Below are positions 15,311 to 24,281 of a stretch of DNA of 64,000 bases, piece by piece; position 1 is the stretch's first letter, and each line of letters opens with the position of its first letter. The notes below the pieces were generated by a model. That model did no database searches and had not been told where the DNA came from. It saw nothing but the letters and a program-made list of their open reading frames with translations. Source of the stretch: Phaeacidiphilus oryzae TH49 (GTDB lineage Bacteria; Actinomycetota; Actinomycetes; Streptomycetales; Streptomycetaceae); the NCBI RefSeq assembly GCF_000744815.1, contig NZ_JQMQ01000005.1, forward strand, positions 1,124,055 through 1,188,054, read 5' to 3'. The translations under genes and the position numbers were made by a program.

Positions 15311-17974
15311 TCAGACCTCGCGGAGGATCCGCGCCCGCTCCTCCGCGAACCGCGGGTCCGCCTGGTAGTGGGAGTGGGCGTTGATCGGGACCGGCAGCGG
15401 GTGGCCGTCCAGGTCCCGGTCGAAGACCAGCGGGTCGACGAAGGGCTCGGCGTCCACCGGCTCCTCGCCGGCCGGCACGGCCACCCGCACGGGCCCGCCG
15501 ATCGGGTCGGTGATCCGGAAGAGGTTGCGCCAGGCCGGCGCGTCCCGGTGCAGCCAGGAGAGCTGGGACGGGCCGAAGTAGGCCGGGAAGTACCGGCCGT
15601 AGAGCCGGCGCAGCGGCGACCCGTAGGTCAGCAGGGCCACCCGGCGCCGGGTCCTCGGATCCAGCTGCCAGACGGCGGAGGCCGCCAGCACCGTCCCCTG
15701 CGAATGGGCCGAGAGCACCAGCCGGCGGTCGGGGTCCTCGGCCAGCCAGGAGCTGATCCGCCAGACCAGGTCGGGGACGGCGCGCTCGGCGTAGCAGGGC
15801 GGCGCGAAGGGGTGGGCCGCACGCGGCCAGAAGGTGCCGATGTCCCACAGCACGCCGACCGTCCGCCGCACCCCCACCTTGCGGTACGCCGTCCGGCCGA
15901 GCCCGACCAGCGCCACCGCGGTGGCGGCCACCAGCCAACTGCCCAGCGCCTGGGCGGTGGTGACGGCGTAGGAGAGGAAGAGCGGGGCGTGCGCGGCGGC
16001 CTGTGAGGGGATCTGCCGGGACGCCTCGGCCCCGGCGATGGCCGCCGCCCCCAGCACGAAGGCGATCGCCGCGAGGGTGCCGAGGAGCAGCGGCCCTGCC
16101 TCGGTGAGCCGGGCACGGGCCATCGCCCCGGCGATCTCCCGGGTCCGCCGCTCCGCCTCGCCCGCCTCCACCCGGTAGGCCCGTTCCACCTGCGGGCCGA
16201 GCGCCCGCGACCGGCGGAGGGTGAGCACCACCGGGCCGAGGAGGAGCAGCGCCAGCAGCAGAAGGGCGACCGGCAGCCCGGCGTCGTTCCAGCTGAGCAT
16301 GGTCGGCGGCCCGGAGATGTGGCCGCCGGGCGCGCCGGGGGTGGCTCCCCGGTCCAGCCAGTCGGCCACCCAGACCGAGACCGCGGCCGTGAAGAGCGCC
16401 CCGAGCCCCCCGCCGAGGAGCACCGTCACCGCCCCGCCGACACCGCCGAAGGCCACCCGGTCCGAGCCGCCGAACCCCTCGTCCCCGCCGGCCGCCCGCA
16501 CCCCGGGACCGGGCACGACGACCGGCGCCTCCGCCGCCGCGGGGCCCGCTCCGGCCGCGTGCGTCGAGGGCGTGGCCGTCACCGCCGCGCCCGCCGAGTC
16601 GTCCGCCGGGCGCCGGCCCGCCGGAACGGCCGGGGCCGCCGGAACGGCCGGAGCCGCCGGCCGCCCCTCCGCGCCGACGCCCGCAGCGGGCCCGGCCGGC
16701 CCGGCGGACCCGCCGTGCGCGTGAGGCTCGACCGCCTCAGCTGCCTCACCGGACATAGCTGCCCCACCGGCCCCAGCTGCCTCACCGGACTCGTCGGCCG
16801 CAGCGGCCTCCGCGTCCGCCCGCGCCGGCCCCCGCCGGCAGTACGGCAGGGAGACCGCCAGCACCCCCAGCGCCAGCACCAGTTGGGCCCCGCACATGGC
16901 GACCATCGCGGCCGAGGCACCCGGCAGCGTGCCCGTGGAGACCCAGCCCGGCCGGGACCAGCCGGCGTACACCGCGGAGCCCAGCAGCGCCGCCAGCCCC
17001 GCCCACGGCAGGGCCCGCAGCAGCGGGTTCTCCCGGCCGGGGTCCAGCGCGCCCGGGCCGTCGGTCCGTCGCGACGCGACCAGGCCCGCCAGAACTCCCG
17101 CCGCCAGCAGGGCGATCACCGCCATCAGCAGCCACCCGGCGACCGCCGCCCCGCGCGAGCCGTCCGCGTCGAACCGCAGCGCGGGCAGCGCCACCTCGTA
17201 CGCGACCGTCAGCAGCCCGGCCGCGACGTGCACCAGGCGCAGCCGCCGCACCACCCCGAGTCCGCACCAGAAGCCGGGTTGCTGCATCGGCCCCGCGGGC
17301 CGCCAGTCCCCGCGCCCGCCCGGCATCCGGGCCGCCTCGTACGCGGCCCAGGTGCGGTGGGAGAGGAACCACAGCAGGCCGACCACGGCCACCGGCACCG
17401 CCGCGCAGACCGCGATCCGCCGCCCCGGCTCGCTCCACCAACCGCCGTGCGCCGCCGAGAGCCAGCCCAGCCAGGACTTCCCCGAGGAGCACCACCGGCT
17501 GCCCGCGCACTGCCAGGCGGTGAGGTCGAGCGCCACCTCACCGGCCGCGCCCACCATCAGCACCGTGAGGCCGAGCCCGGCCAGCCGCGCCAGCAGTCCG
17601 TACGCCCCGGCGGCCACCCGGCCCATCCGCGCGGGCCGCATCCAGTACGCCAGATTGGCCACCATGAACGGCAGGAGCAGCAGCCAGAACGCCCGGGCGC
17701 CGCTGCCGGAGGTCAGGTTGCCCCAGGAGTAGGCCTCCTGGACCACCCGCGCCCGGGAGTCCCGCTCGTCCGCCCGCCGGTAGGTGCCGGCCACGTCGTC
17801 CCCGGTGACCCGGACCACCCGGGGGTCCTCCAGCATGTCGGCGGGGGTCGTCCCGCCGACCCCGTGCACCAGCAGCTCCAGCGCCGGATGGGCCGGGGCC
17901 CGGGCCGGTTCCGCCCCGGCCGGTCGCACCCCGGGGGCCGTCCGGGCGCCCGCCGTTGAGTCGGCCACCGTCAT
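15311..17974 (-). CDS. Large multi-pass membrane protein with split alpha/beta-hydrolase
   Basis: The 887-residue protein begins (after GGGGGAG, ATG 17974) with ALELLVHGVGGTTPADML at about 31-48, an oxyanion-type HGVGG loop. A large region follows with about eight hydrophobic segments and two long Ala/Gly/Pro linkers. It then returns to hydrolase features: LVLSAHSQGTVLAASA with nucleophile Ser758, and a His in NAHSHYQADP near 865. The hydrolase appears to be interrupted by a membrane module, so an esterase or lipase active site would be held at the membrane face. No family name is certain. It stands alone between convergent MFS and divergent DeoR genes. Confidence 0.75.
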   Translation of the reverse strand: MTVADSTAGARTAPGVRPAGAEPARAPAHPALELLVHGVGGTTPADMLEDPRVVRVTGDDVAGTYRRADERDSRARVVQEAYSWGNLTSGSGARAFWLLLLPFMVANLAYWMRPARMGRVAAGAYGLLARLAGLGLTVLMVGAAGEVALDLTAWQCAGSRWCSSGKSWLGWLSAAHGGWWSEPGRRIAVCAAVPVAVVGLLWFLSHRTWAAYEAARMPGGRGDWRPAGPMQQPGFWCGLGVVRRLRLVHVAAGLLTVAYEVALPALRFDADGSRGAAVAGWLLMAVIALLAAGVLAGLVASRRTDGPGALDPGRENPLLRALPWAGLAALLGSAVYAGWSRPGWVSTGTLPGASAAMVAMCGAQLVLALGVLAVSLPYCRRGPARADAEAAAADESGEAAGAGGAAMSGEAAEAVEPHAHGGSAGPAGPAAGVGAEGRPAAPAVPAAPAVPAGRRPADDSAGAAVTATPSTHAAGAGPAAAEAPVVVPGPGVRAAGGDEGFGGSDRVAFGGVGGAVTVLLGGGLGALFTAAVSVWVADWLDRGATPGAPGGHISGPPTMLSWNDAGLPVALLLLALLLLGPVVLTLRRSRALGPQVERAYRVEAGEAERRTREIAGAMARARLTEAGPLLLGTLAAIAFVLGAAAIAGAEASRQIPSQAAAHAPLFLSYAVTTAQALGSWLVAATAVALVGLGRTAYRKVGVRRTVGVLWDIGTFWPRAAHPFAPPCYAERAVPDLVWRISSWLAEDPDRRLVLSAHSQGTVLAASAVWQLDPRTRRRVALLTYGSPLRRLYGRYFPAYFGPSQLSWLHRDAPAWRNLFRITDPIGGPVRVAVPAGEEPVDAEPFVDPLVFDRDLDGHPLPVPINAHSHYQADPRFAEERARILREV

Positions 17975-18179
17975 CGTCCGCTCCCCCGCTCCGTTCCGAT
18001 CCCGCCGAGTCGTGCGACTCGTCGCAATCATCCCGGTTCCGGGGCCGCCCGGGAGGCAACATGCACGGGATCGCCCCAGGTTCCTGACAGCGTGCTGTTC
18101 CGGTCAGCGCACCCATGCGAACATTGCCCTCTCAACGCGGCAGGACGCCGCGTAGCCGAGGGAAGGCGGGGCGGCAGCG

Positions 18180-19016
18180 GTGGCCGAGAACAGCAACCTG
18201 CTGGCCGAGCAGCGGCGGGCGATGATCCTGGACGAGGTGCGCCGGCGCGGCGGCGTCCGCGTCAACGAGCTGACCAAGCGGCTCAACGTCTCGGACATGA
18301 CGGTCCGCCGGGACCTGGACGCCCTCGCCCGGCAGGGCGTGGTGGAGAAGGTGCACGGCGGCGCCGTCCCGGTGGTCGAGGCGAGCACCCACGAGCCCGG
18401 CTTCGAGGCCAAGTCCAGCCTGGAGCTGACCGCCAAGGAGGACATCGCCCGGGCGGCCGCCCGACTGGTCCCGCCCGGCAGCGCGGTCGCCCTCTCCGGC
18501 GGCACCACCACCTTCGCCCTGGCCCACCACCTCCTCCAGGTGGACGGGCTGACCGTGGTGACCAACTCGGTACGGGTCGCGGACGTCTTCGAGCACGCCC
18601 AGCGCCAGCCCGGAGGCGCCGGCACCCGCGGCACGACGGTGGTGCTCACCGGGGGCGTGCGCACCCCCTCCGACGCGCTGGTCGGCCCGATCGCCGACCG
18701 GGCGATCCGCTCGCTCCACTTCGACCTCCTCTTCCTCGGCTGCCACGGGCTCTCCCTGGAGGCCGGGCTCTCCACCCCCAACCTCGCGGAGGCGGAGACC
18801 AACCGCTCCTTCGTCGCCTCGGCCCGCCGGGTGATCGCGGTGGCCGACCACACCAAGTGGGGCACGGTGGGCCTGTCCACCTTCGCCGCCCTGGACCAGA
18901 TCGACACCCTGGTCACCGACGCCGACCTGCCCGCGGAGATCCGCGCCGCCCTCGCCGAGCAGGTCCGCGAACTGGTGATCGCCGGCGCGGAACCGGAGAC
19001 CGCCGCGCAGAACTGA
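18180..19016 (+). CDS. DeoR/GlpR-type transcriptional regulator
   Basis: The 278-residue repressor has an N-terminal DeoR helix-turn-helix (EQRRAMILDEVRRRGGVRV and KRLNVSDMTVRRDLDAL) and a C-terminal DeoRC sugar-phosphate-sensing domain with LSGGTTTFALA and GCHGLSLEAGLSTPN. It starts at GTG 18180 after GAAGGCGGGG. No sugar catabolic operon adjoins it, so its regulon may be elsewhere. The gene is isolated between a divergent membrane-hydrolase gene and an SRPBCC gene in the same direction. Confidence 0.93.
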   Translation: MAENSNLLAEQRRAMILDEVRRRGGVRVNELTKRLNVSDMTVRRDLDALARQGVVEKVHGGAVPVVEASTHEPGFEAKSSLELTAKEDIARAAARLVPPGSAVALSGGTTTFALAHHLLQVDGLTVVTNSVRVADVFEHAQRQPGGAGTRGTTVVLTGGVRTPSDALVGPIADRAIRSLHFDLLFLGCHGLSLEAGLSTPNLAEAETNRSFVASARRVIAVADHTKWGTVGLSTFAALDQIDTLVTDADLPAEIRAALAEQVRELVIAGAEPETAAQN

Positions 19017-19148
19017 CCCCCGGCCGACCCCCGGCCGCCCCTCCGCCGACCCCCGGCTGACGTGTACATCCCCCGGTGCGTACTGGACCGCTGACACTCC
19101 GTCACCTAAGCTGATCTCTTTCATCCCCGACGGACTGGAGGTGGCGCG

Positions 19149-19763
19149 ATGGTACGCAGGGTTCTGCGTCCCGAACCGTTGGCCTTCGTCGAGCGAGCCC
19201 CCCTCCGGCTCATCCACACGGCCGGACTCTCCGCCCCGCCCGACGCGGTCTTCGCCGAGCTGGCCGAGCACCCGGAGGACTGGCCGCGCTGGTTCACCGC
19301 GATCCGGGAGGCCGGTTACGCCGGCAGCCCGCCCTACGGGGCCGGCACCGGCCGGGTGATCCGCCTTCGCGGCGGGGTCCGCTTCGTCGAGACGGTGATC
19401 GCCTGGGAGCCGGGCGAGCGCTATGCCTACCGGGTCGAGGAGACCAACGCCCCGGGCGTCCGCGCCCTGGTCGAGGAGTGGCGGCTGGCCCCGGGCCCGG
19501 ACGGCTCCGGCACCCAGGTGACCTGGACCATGGCGGTGGACTGCGTCCCGCCCGCCGGCGCCCTCCTCGGACGGTCCCGAGGCCCGCTCCGCCGGGTCTT
19601 CGCGGAGGCCGCGGCCCGACTGGACGAGCGGGCCGGCCGCCGGGGCATCCCGGATCCCCGGACCGGCGCCGAGCCGGATTCCGAGCCGGATTCCGAGCCT
19701 GCTTCCGAGCCGGGCGCCGGCGGCGCGGCCGCCCCGGAGGAGCGGAACCAGACAGTCCGGTAA
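19149..19763 (+). CDS. SRPBCC (START-like) family protein
   Basis: The 204-residue protein shows the SRPBCC fold: SAPPDAVFAELAEHPEDWPRWF, a central beta-sheet with VRFVETVIAWEPGERYAYRV and the long C-terminal helix. The family binds hydrophobic ligands or acts as a polyketide cyclase; the ligand is unknown. A GGAGGTGGCG site precedes ATG 19149. The C-terminal tail has a three-fold 12-bp repeat encoding EPDSEPDSEPASEP and is acidic and disordered. The stop codon lies in the putative GlnR box of the next gene. Confidence 0.85.
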   Translation: MVRRVLRPEPLAFVERAPLRLIHTAGLSAPPDAVFAELAEHPEDWPRWFTAIREAGYAGSPPYGAGTGRVIRLRGGVRFVETVIAWEPGERYAYRVEETNAPGVRALVEEWRLAPGPDGSGTQVTWTMAVDCVPPAGALLGRSRGPLRRVFAEAAARLDERAGRRGIPDPRTGAEPDSEPDSEPASEPGAGGAAAPEERNQTVR

Positions 19764-19797
19764 CACGGTGTTCACATCAGAGCAATGATCGGGAAAT
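19760..19797 (+). promoter_or_regulatory. Putative GlnR-binding site upstream of glnII
   Basis: Four 5-base elements occur with exactly 6-base spacers: GTAAC (19760-19764), TTCAC (19771-19775), GCAAT (19782-19786) and GAAAT (19793-19797). This matches the 11-bp periodicity of the actinomycete GlnR consensus (alternating gTnAC and GaAAC half-sites), although the second and third elements are degenerate. It lies 60-98 bases before the glnII start. GlnR control would make glnII nitrogen-responsive. Confidence 0.6.
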
Positions 19798-19857
19798 CGC
19801 AGGTTGCGAGGGTGCGGGCGAAGAATCCACCCCGAGGAACCCGAGGACCCACCCACC

Positions 19858-20883
19858 GTGAGCTACCTGGCCGAGTACATCTGGATCGACGGCACCAAGC
19901 CGACCGCGAAGCTCCGTTCGAAGACCAAGGTCCTCGCCGACGGCGCGAAGCCCGGCACCTGGGGGTTCGACGGCTCGAGCACCAGCCAGGCCGAGGGCCA
20001 CGCCTCGGACCGGGTCCTCAAGCCGGTCGCCAGCTACCCGGACCCGATCCGCGGCGGGGACAACGTCCTGGTGCTCTGCGAGGTCTTCAACATCGACGAC
20101 ACCCCGCACGAGTCCAACACCCGCGCCCTGCTGCGGCCGGTGGCCGAGCAGTTCGCCGGCCAGGAGCCGATCTTCGGGATCGAGCAGGAGTACACCTTCT
20201 TCCAGGGCGCCCGCCCGCTCGGCTTCCCGGAGAACGGCTTCCCGGCCCCGCAGGGCGGCTACTACTGCGGCGTCGGCGCGGACGAGATCTTCGGACGGGA
20301 GATCGTCGAGAAGCACCTGGAGAACTGCCTCAAGGCGGGCCTGAACATCTGCGGCATCAACGCCGAGGTGATGCCGGGCCAGTGGGAGTTCCAGGTCGGC
20401 CCGGTCGGCCCGCTCGAGGTCTCGGACGAGCTGTGGGTGGCCCGCTGGCTGCTCTACCGCACCGCCGAGGACTTCGGCGTCTCCGCCACCCTCGACCCCA
20501 AGCCGGCCCAGGGCGACTGGAACGGCGCCGGGGCGCACACCAACTTCTCCACCAAGGCGATGCGCGAGGAGGGCGGTTACCAGGCCATCGTCACCGCCTG
20601 CGAGGCGCTCGGCGCCGAGGGCAAGCCGGAGGAGCACATCCGCCAGTACGGCGCCGGCGTGGAGACCCGCCTCACCGGCGCCCACGAGACCGCCCCGTGG
20701 AACGAGTACAGTTACGGCGTCTCCGACCGCGGCGCATCGGTCCGCATCCCGTGGCAGGTCGAGGTGGAGAAGAAGGGCTACCTGGAGGACCGCCGCCCGA
20801 ACGCCAACGTCGACCCGTACGTGGTCACCCGCCTGCTGGTGGACACCTGCTGCGCGGCCCTGGACAAGGCCGGCGAGGCCTGA
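19858..20883 (+). CDS. glnII: Glutamine synthetase type II
   Basis: The 341-residue enzyme makes glutamine from glutamate, ammonia and ATP. It is the short eukaryote-like GSII: VSYLAEYIWIDG at the start, GTWGFDGSSTSQAEGH, FGIEQEYTFF, NAEVMPGQWEFQVGP and GDWNGAGAHTNFST motifs carry the metal and substrate ligands. Length matches the family. GTG 19858 is chosen because it opens the conserved N-terminus and has GAGGA upstream; the longer ATG at 19804 adds non-homologous residues. Unlike GSI it lacks the adenylylation loop, so control is mainly transcriptional, here probably through GlnR. Confidence 0.95.
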   Translation: MSYLAEYIWIDGTKPTAKLRSKTKVLADGAKPGTWGFDGSSTSQAEGHASDRVLKPVASYPDPIRGGDNVLVLCEVFNIDDTPHESNTRALLRPVAEQFAGQEPIFGIEQEYTFFQGARPLGFPENGFPAPQGGYYCGVGADEIFGREIVEKHLENCLKAGLNICGINAEVMPGQWEFQVGPVGPLEVSDELWVARWLLYRTAEDFGVSATLDPKPAQGDWNGAGAHTNFSTKAMREEGGYQAIVTACEALGAEGKPEEHIRQYGAGVETRLTGAHETAPWNEYSYGVSDRGASVRIPWQVEVEKKGYLEDRRPNANVDPYVVTRLLVDTCCAALDKAGEA

Positions 20884-20887
20884 TCCC

Positions 20888-20920
20888 GGCGCGCCTGACG
20901 CACCGTCAGCACCGCGCGCC
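20888..20920. repeat. Nested hairpin containing a CTGACG-N3-CGTCAG dyad
   Basis: Just after the glnII stop, the perfect dyad CTGACGCACCGTCAG (20895-20909) is nested in an outer stem GGCGCGC / GCGCGCC (20888-20894 and 20914-20920). It may add to termination. The same dyad recurs in several genes of the window. Confidence 0.6.
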
Positions 20921-20941
20921 GGCAAGCGCCTCCGCATGACT

Positions 20942-20976
20942 CGGCCCGCCCGGGGGTCCCGTACCCGGGCGGGCCG
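20942..20976. terminator. Bidirectional terminator between glnII and cds1
   Basis: A 13-bp perfect stem (CGGCCCGCCCGGG and its complement) with a 9-base loop lies between two convergent genes. No T-run is present on either side. Confidence 0.65.
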
Positions 20977-20994
20977 ACCGCTGCCCGGCCCCGG

Positions 20995-22095
20995 TCAGCC
21001 GGACCACTCGCCGGTCTTCAGGAAGTCCCGGATCACCTCCGCGTAGGGCTCGAGATCAAGGCCCTGGGCGGCGACCCACTCGTCCGAGTAGTACTTGTCC
21101 AGGTAGCGGTCGCCCGGGTCGCAGATCAGCGAGACGACGCTGCCCCGCTCGCCGCGCCGGCGCATCTCCGCGACGATCCGGAACGCGGCCCACAGCCCGG
21201 TCCCGGTGGACCCGCCCGCCTTCCGGCCCAGGGTGCCCTCAAGCGCCCGCACCGCCGCCACTGACGCGGCGTCAGGAACCTTCATCATCCGGTCGATCGC
21301 GCCCGGGACGAAGCTTGGCTCCATCCGCGGCCGGCCGATCCCCTCGATCCTGGAGCCGGTCTCGCAGCACAGTCCGGCGTCGCCGCTGCGCCAGCCGTCG
21401 AAGAACACCGAGTTCTGCGGGTCGGCCACGCAGATCCGGGTGTCGTACTGCATGTAGTGGACGTACCGGGCGATGGTGGCGGACGTGCCGCCGGTACCCG
21501 CGGTGGCCACGATCCAGGCCGGTTCTGGGAACCGCTCCAGGCGCAACTGCTGGTAGACCGACTCGGCGATGTTGTTGTTGCCCCGCCAGTCGGTGGCCCG
21601 CTCGGCATACGTGAACTGGTCCATATAGTGCCCGCCGGTCTCCGCCGCCAGCCGGGCGGACACCTCGTAGACCGTACGGGGGTCGTCGACCAGATGGCAG
21701 CGGCCGCCGTGGAACTCGATCAGGCCGACCTTCTCGCAGCTGGTGGTGCGGGGCATGACGGCGATGAACGGGACCCCGATCAGCTGGGCGAAGTGCGCCT
21801 CGGAGACGGCCGTGGAGCCGCTGGAGGCCTCGATCACCGGCCGCCCGGGCCGAATCCAGCCGTTGCACAGCCCGTAGAGGAACAGCGACCGGGCGAGCCG
21901 GTGCTTGAGGCTGCCGGTCGGATGCGTGGACTCGTCCTTGAGATACAGGTCCACCCCCCACTCCTCGGGCAGCGGAAAGCTCAGCAGATGGGTGTCGGCG
22001 GAGCGGTTGGCGTCGGCCTGCACCCTGCGCACGGCGTCCTTGAGCCAGGCCCGGTACGAGGGATCGGTCCGGTCCTCGTCGAGAGTGGATTCCAT
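20995..22095 (-). CDS. cds1: PLP-dependent L-cysteine desulfhydrase (Cds1-like)
   Basis: The 366-residue protein closely follows mycobacterial Cds1, which degrades L-cysteine to sulfide, pyruvate and ammonia. Shared segments include [29 protein letters not shown] (PLP Lys in SLKHR), [38 protein letters not shown] and [13 protein letters not shown] 22095 is selected because the family N-terminus begins there; an upstream in-frame start adds 16 unrelated residues. A good promoter with an inverted repeat lies immediately upstream. It is related to cysteine synthases, so a biosynthetic role is the main alternative. Confidence 0.88.
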   Translation of the reverse strand: MESTLDEDRTDPSYRAWLKDAVRRVQADANRSADTHLLSFPLPEEWGVDLYLKDESTHPTGSLKHRLARSLFLYGLCNGWIRPGRPVIEASSGSTAVSEAHFAQLIGVPFIAVMPRTTSCEKVGLIEFHGGRCHLVDDPRTVYEVSARLAAETGGHYMDQFTYAERATDWRGNNNIAESVYQQLRLERFPEPAWIVATAGTGGTSATIARYVHYMQYDTRICVADPQNSVFFDGWRSGDAGLCCETGSRIEGIGRPRMEPSFVPGAIDRMMKVPDAASVAAVRALEGTLGRKAGGSTGTGLWAAFRIVAEMRRRGERGSVVSLICDPGDRYLDKYYSDEWVAAQGLDLEPYAEVIRDFLKTGEWSG

Positions 22096-22112
22096 AACGA
22101 GGATAATAACCG

Positions 22113-22158
22113 AGTGTGACAACCGAACACTATAAGTAGCCATTTTTGGAATTGTGAA
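22113..22158 (-). promoter_or_regulatory. cds1 promoter with overlapping inverted repeat
   Basis: On the minus strand TTCACA (22158-22153) and TATAGT (22134-22129) are 18 bases apart, a good vegetative promoter. An inverted repeat AGTGT-N9-ACACT (22113-22131) overlaps the -10 box and likely start point, as expected for a repressor site. The stretch is markedly AT-rich for this genome. Confidence 0.6.
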
Positions 22159-22312
22159 AGCCGCTTATGCCAAGACCATTTCCGTGCGACTTGCGCGGAA
22201 TCGATCCTGGCTTCAGGCTGTAGCCGTCGCTATTCGTCGCGACCCAATCACTCTGCGCGTTCGGGGCACTGGGCGCGGAGTCGGCCCCACTTCGGAGGGA
22301 GTCGTGCTCGTG

Positions 22313-22909
22313 ATGGAGGATCAGGACAGGACGTATGAACTGCGGCTCACCGCGGAACCCGCGAGGTTCGGCATGGTGCGCCGCATCGTCCAGGCCCACT
22401 TGAGGTACTGGGGACTCACCCCGCTGATCGACCAGGCCCTGCTGGGCCTCAGCGAACTGCTGAACAACGTGCACCAGCACGTGGCCGACGACCCCGAGTG
22501 CGTACTCGGTCTCAGCACCAGCGGTGGCACCCTCACCGTGTCGGTGCACGACAACGACCCCACCCTGCCGTGCCGGCTCGAGTCGGACGCCTGGGAGTCG
22601 GTCGGCCGCGGGCTGGCCGTGATCGCCGCACTCAGCAAGGAGTGGGGCGCCATCCCCGAGAGCGCCGGCAAGACCGTCTGGTTCTCCCTCGAACCGGTCA
22701 CCGCCTCGCTGGTCGAACCGCCCGCGGTGCCCCGCGCCGAGCAGGGCCTGCCCGTCCAGACCAGCGGGCAGACCACCAGCCGCTGGCTGCTGGAGCATCC
22801 GGTGCTCCATCTCACCCCGCTGGCGATGCCGCAGGCGGCGCCGGACGACGCCGATCTGGGCGCCGCCGAGCCGGAGCTCAGCCGGGCCCGTCCCGAGCTG
22901 ACCCGGTAA
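22313..22909 (+). CDS. RsbW-like GHKL ATP-binding protein
   Basis: The product (198 residues from ATG 22313) has a single HATPase domain of the anti-sigma-factor type: LGLSELLNNVHQHV is the N-box Asn helix and VGRGLAVIAALSKEWG the G-box. Many actinomycetes carry dozens of such proteins, which bind and phosphorylate anti-anti-sigma factors or regulate sigma factors. GGAGG at 22294-22298 also suits GTG 22304, so the start is uncertain by three codons. The C-terminal 70 residues are low in complexity. No partner gene is adjacent. Confidence 0.82.
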   Translation: MEDQDRTYELRLTAEPARFGMVRRIVQAHLRYWGLTPLIDQALLGLSELLNNVHQHVADDPECVLGLSTSGGTLTVSVHDNDPTLPCRLESDAWESVGRGLAVIAALSKEWGAIPESAGKTVWFSLEPVTASLVEPPAVPRAEQGLPVQTSGQTTSRWLLEHPVLHLTPLAMPQAAPDDADLGAAEPELSRARPELTR

Positions 22910-22923
22910 CCGGGGAGCACGTC

Positions 22924-22978
22924 GGCGAAAGCGCGCCGGGCGCGGACCACTTCGGTCCGCGCCCGGCGCGCTTTCGCC
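22924..22978. terminator. Very strong 25-bp perfect hairpin
   Basis: Two 25-base arms (22924-22948 and 22954-22978, starting GGCGAAAGCGCGCC) pair perfectly around the loop ACTTC. It follows the ATP-binding gene stop by 14 bases and precedes the end of the convergent SHOCT gene, so it can terminate both transcripts. Confidence 0.8.
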
Positions 22979-23006
22979 GTGGCGGGCAGCGCCCGCCGCG
23001 GTTTCC

Positions 23007-23396
23007 TCACCTCTCCGTCGGCGGGTCCTGCGGGGCGTCCGCGGGCGGCGCCGCCTCGGTCCCGGTGACCGTCGGCCCCGGCGCCGCCGGGTCCTCGTCG
23101 GTCAGGACGCTCAGCCGGGCCCGGTACTCGTACTCGTCCAGCTCGCCCTCGGCGTAGCGGCGCTTCAGCACGTCCACCGGTTCCGGGACGCCGCCCCGGA
23201 AGAACTGCTGGGTGCCGGCCGCTCCGGCCGCTCCGGCCTGCCGTACGGCGGCCCACGGCGGGCCGCCCCGCCACCCCCTGGACCGGCGGACCAGCGTCAC
23301 CACGCCGAACACCACGGCGGCCCAGAAGAGCGGCACCAGCAGGATCCACGGCCCGGGACCGCCGTGCCAGCCGTCGGCCAACAGGGTCTGGTACAT
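23007..23396 (-). CDS. Small membrane protein with SHOCT domain
   Basis: The 129-residue protein has one N-terminal transmembrane segment (WILLVPLFWAAVVFGVVTLV, about 17-36), a Gly/Ala-rich linker and a SHOCT motif (VDVLKRRYAEGELDEYEYRARLSVL, about 73-98). The tail is Pro/Ala/Asp-rich. GAGGAGC precedes the ATG. SHOCT proteins are short oligomerising modules of unknown function at the membrane. Confidence 0.85.
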   Translation of the reverse strand: MYQTLLADGWHGGPGPWILLVPLFWAAVVFGVVTLVRRSRGWRGGPPWAAVRQAGAAGAAGTQQFFRGGVPEPVDVLKRRYAEGELDEYEYRARLSVLTDEDPAAPGPTVTGTEAAPPADAPQDPPTER

Positions 23397-23516
23397 CGCG
23401 TGCTCCTCGCTCTCAGCCGCGCCCTCCGCGGCTTCCTGACATCGAGGCTCGCGCGTTCCGGCGCCCGGGGCGTCGGCCCCCGGCAGACACTTCCGCTACC
23501 ACCCGGGGAGTACGGA

Positions 23517-24281
23517 CTACTTGCCGTGGGGGTCCGCCTGGTTGAGGGTCGCGACCACCTGGTCGTAGTCGCCGCGGGCCTCGCCGTAGCGGAGGAACTT
23601 CACCCGCTCGACCTGGATCTCGCGGGCGTCCGGCTGCGACTCGATCAGGCCGACCACCTCGGAGACGAACTCGTCCAGCGGCATCGCGAACTCGCTCTCC
23701 TCCTGCCCGGGGAGCAGCGCGGTGCGGACCGCCGGCGGCACCAGCTCCACGATCCGCACCGAGGTGTCGGCGAGCTGGAGCCGCAGGGACTCGCTCAGCA
23801 TGTGGATCGCGGCCTTGGAGGCGTTGTAACTCGGCGTGACCTTGAGCGGCGCGAAGGCCAGCCCCGAGGAGACGGTCATGATCGTGGCGTCCGGCTGCGC
23901 CTGGAGGTGCTCCACGAAGGCCCCGATCAGCCGGATCGGCCCGAGGACGTTGGTCGTCACCACGGACTCGGCGGACTCCAGGAAGGACTCGGGCCGATGC
24001 CAGTCCTCGACCCGCATCACACCGGCCATGGCGACCAGGACGTTCAGGTCCGGGTGCTTGGCCAGCACCTCGTCGGCGGCGGAGGCGATGCTCGCCGGGT
24101 CGGTGGTGTCGATCTGCACGGTGTCCAGGCCCGGGTGCTCGGCCGCGATCCGGTCCAGCAGCTCGGCGCGCCGGCCGCCGACGATCACGGTGTTCCCCCG
24201 GGACTGGAGCTCCAGGGCGAGGGCGAGGCCGATGCCGCTGGTGGAACCGGGGATGAAGACGGTGTTTCCGGAGATGTTCAT
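23517..24281 (-). CDS. SDR family oxidoreductase (DltE-like)
   Basis: The 254-residue short-chain dehydrogenase has the nucleotide motif GSTSGIGLALA (TGxxxGxG type, position 11 onward), VAMAGV for NAG, catalytic Ser in TVSSGLA and YNASK for YxxxK. It resembles DltE-like oxidoreductases. ATG 24281 is used because it starts the Rossmann fold. It diverges from the helix-turn-helix gene at 24383, a common pair in which the regulator controls the oxidoreductase. Substrate unknown. Confidence 0.93.
   Translation of the reverse strand: MNISGNTVFIPGSTSGIGLALALELQSRGNTVIVGGRRAELLDRIAAEHPGLDTVQIDTTDPASIASAADEVLAKHPDLNVLVAMAGVMRVEDWHRPESFLESAESVVTTNVLGPIRLIGAFVEHLQAQPDATIMTVSSGLAFAPLKVTPSYNASKAAIHMLSESLRLQLADTSVRIVELVPPAVRTALLPGQEESEFAMPLDEFVSEVVGLIESQPDAREIQVERVKFLRYGEARGDYDQVVATLNQADPHGK

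Noticed and set aside
19804-19857. Longer glnII start at ATG 19804
   Set aside because: The 18 added residues do not resemble the GSII N-terminus and GTG 19858 has a ribosome site.
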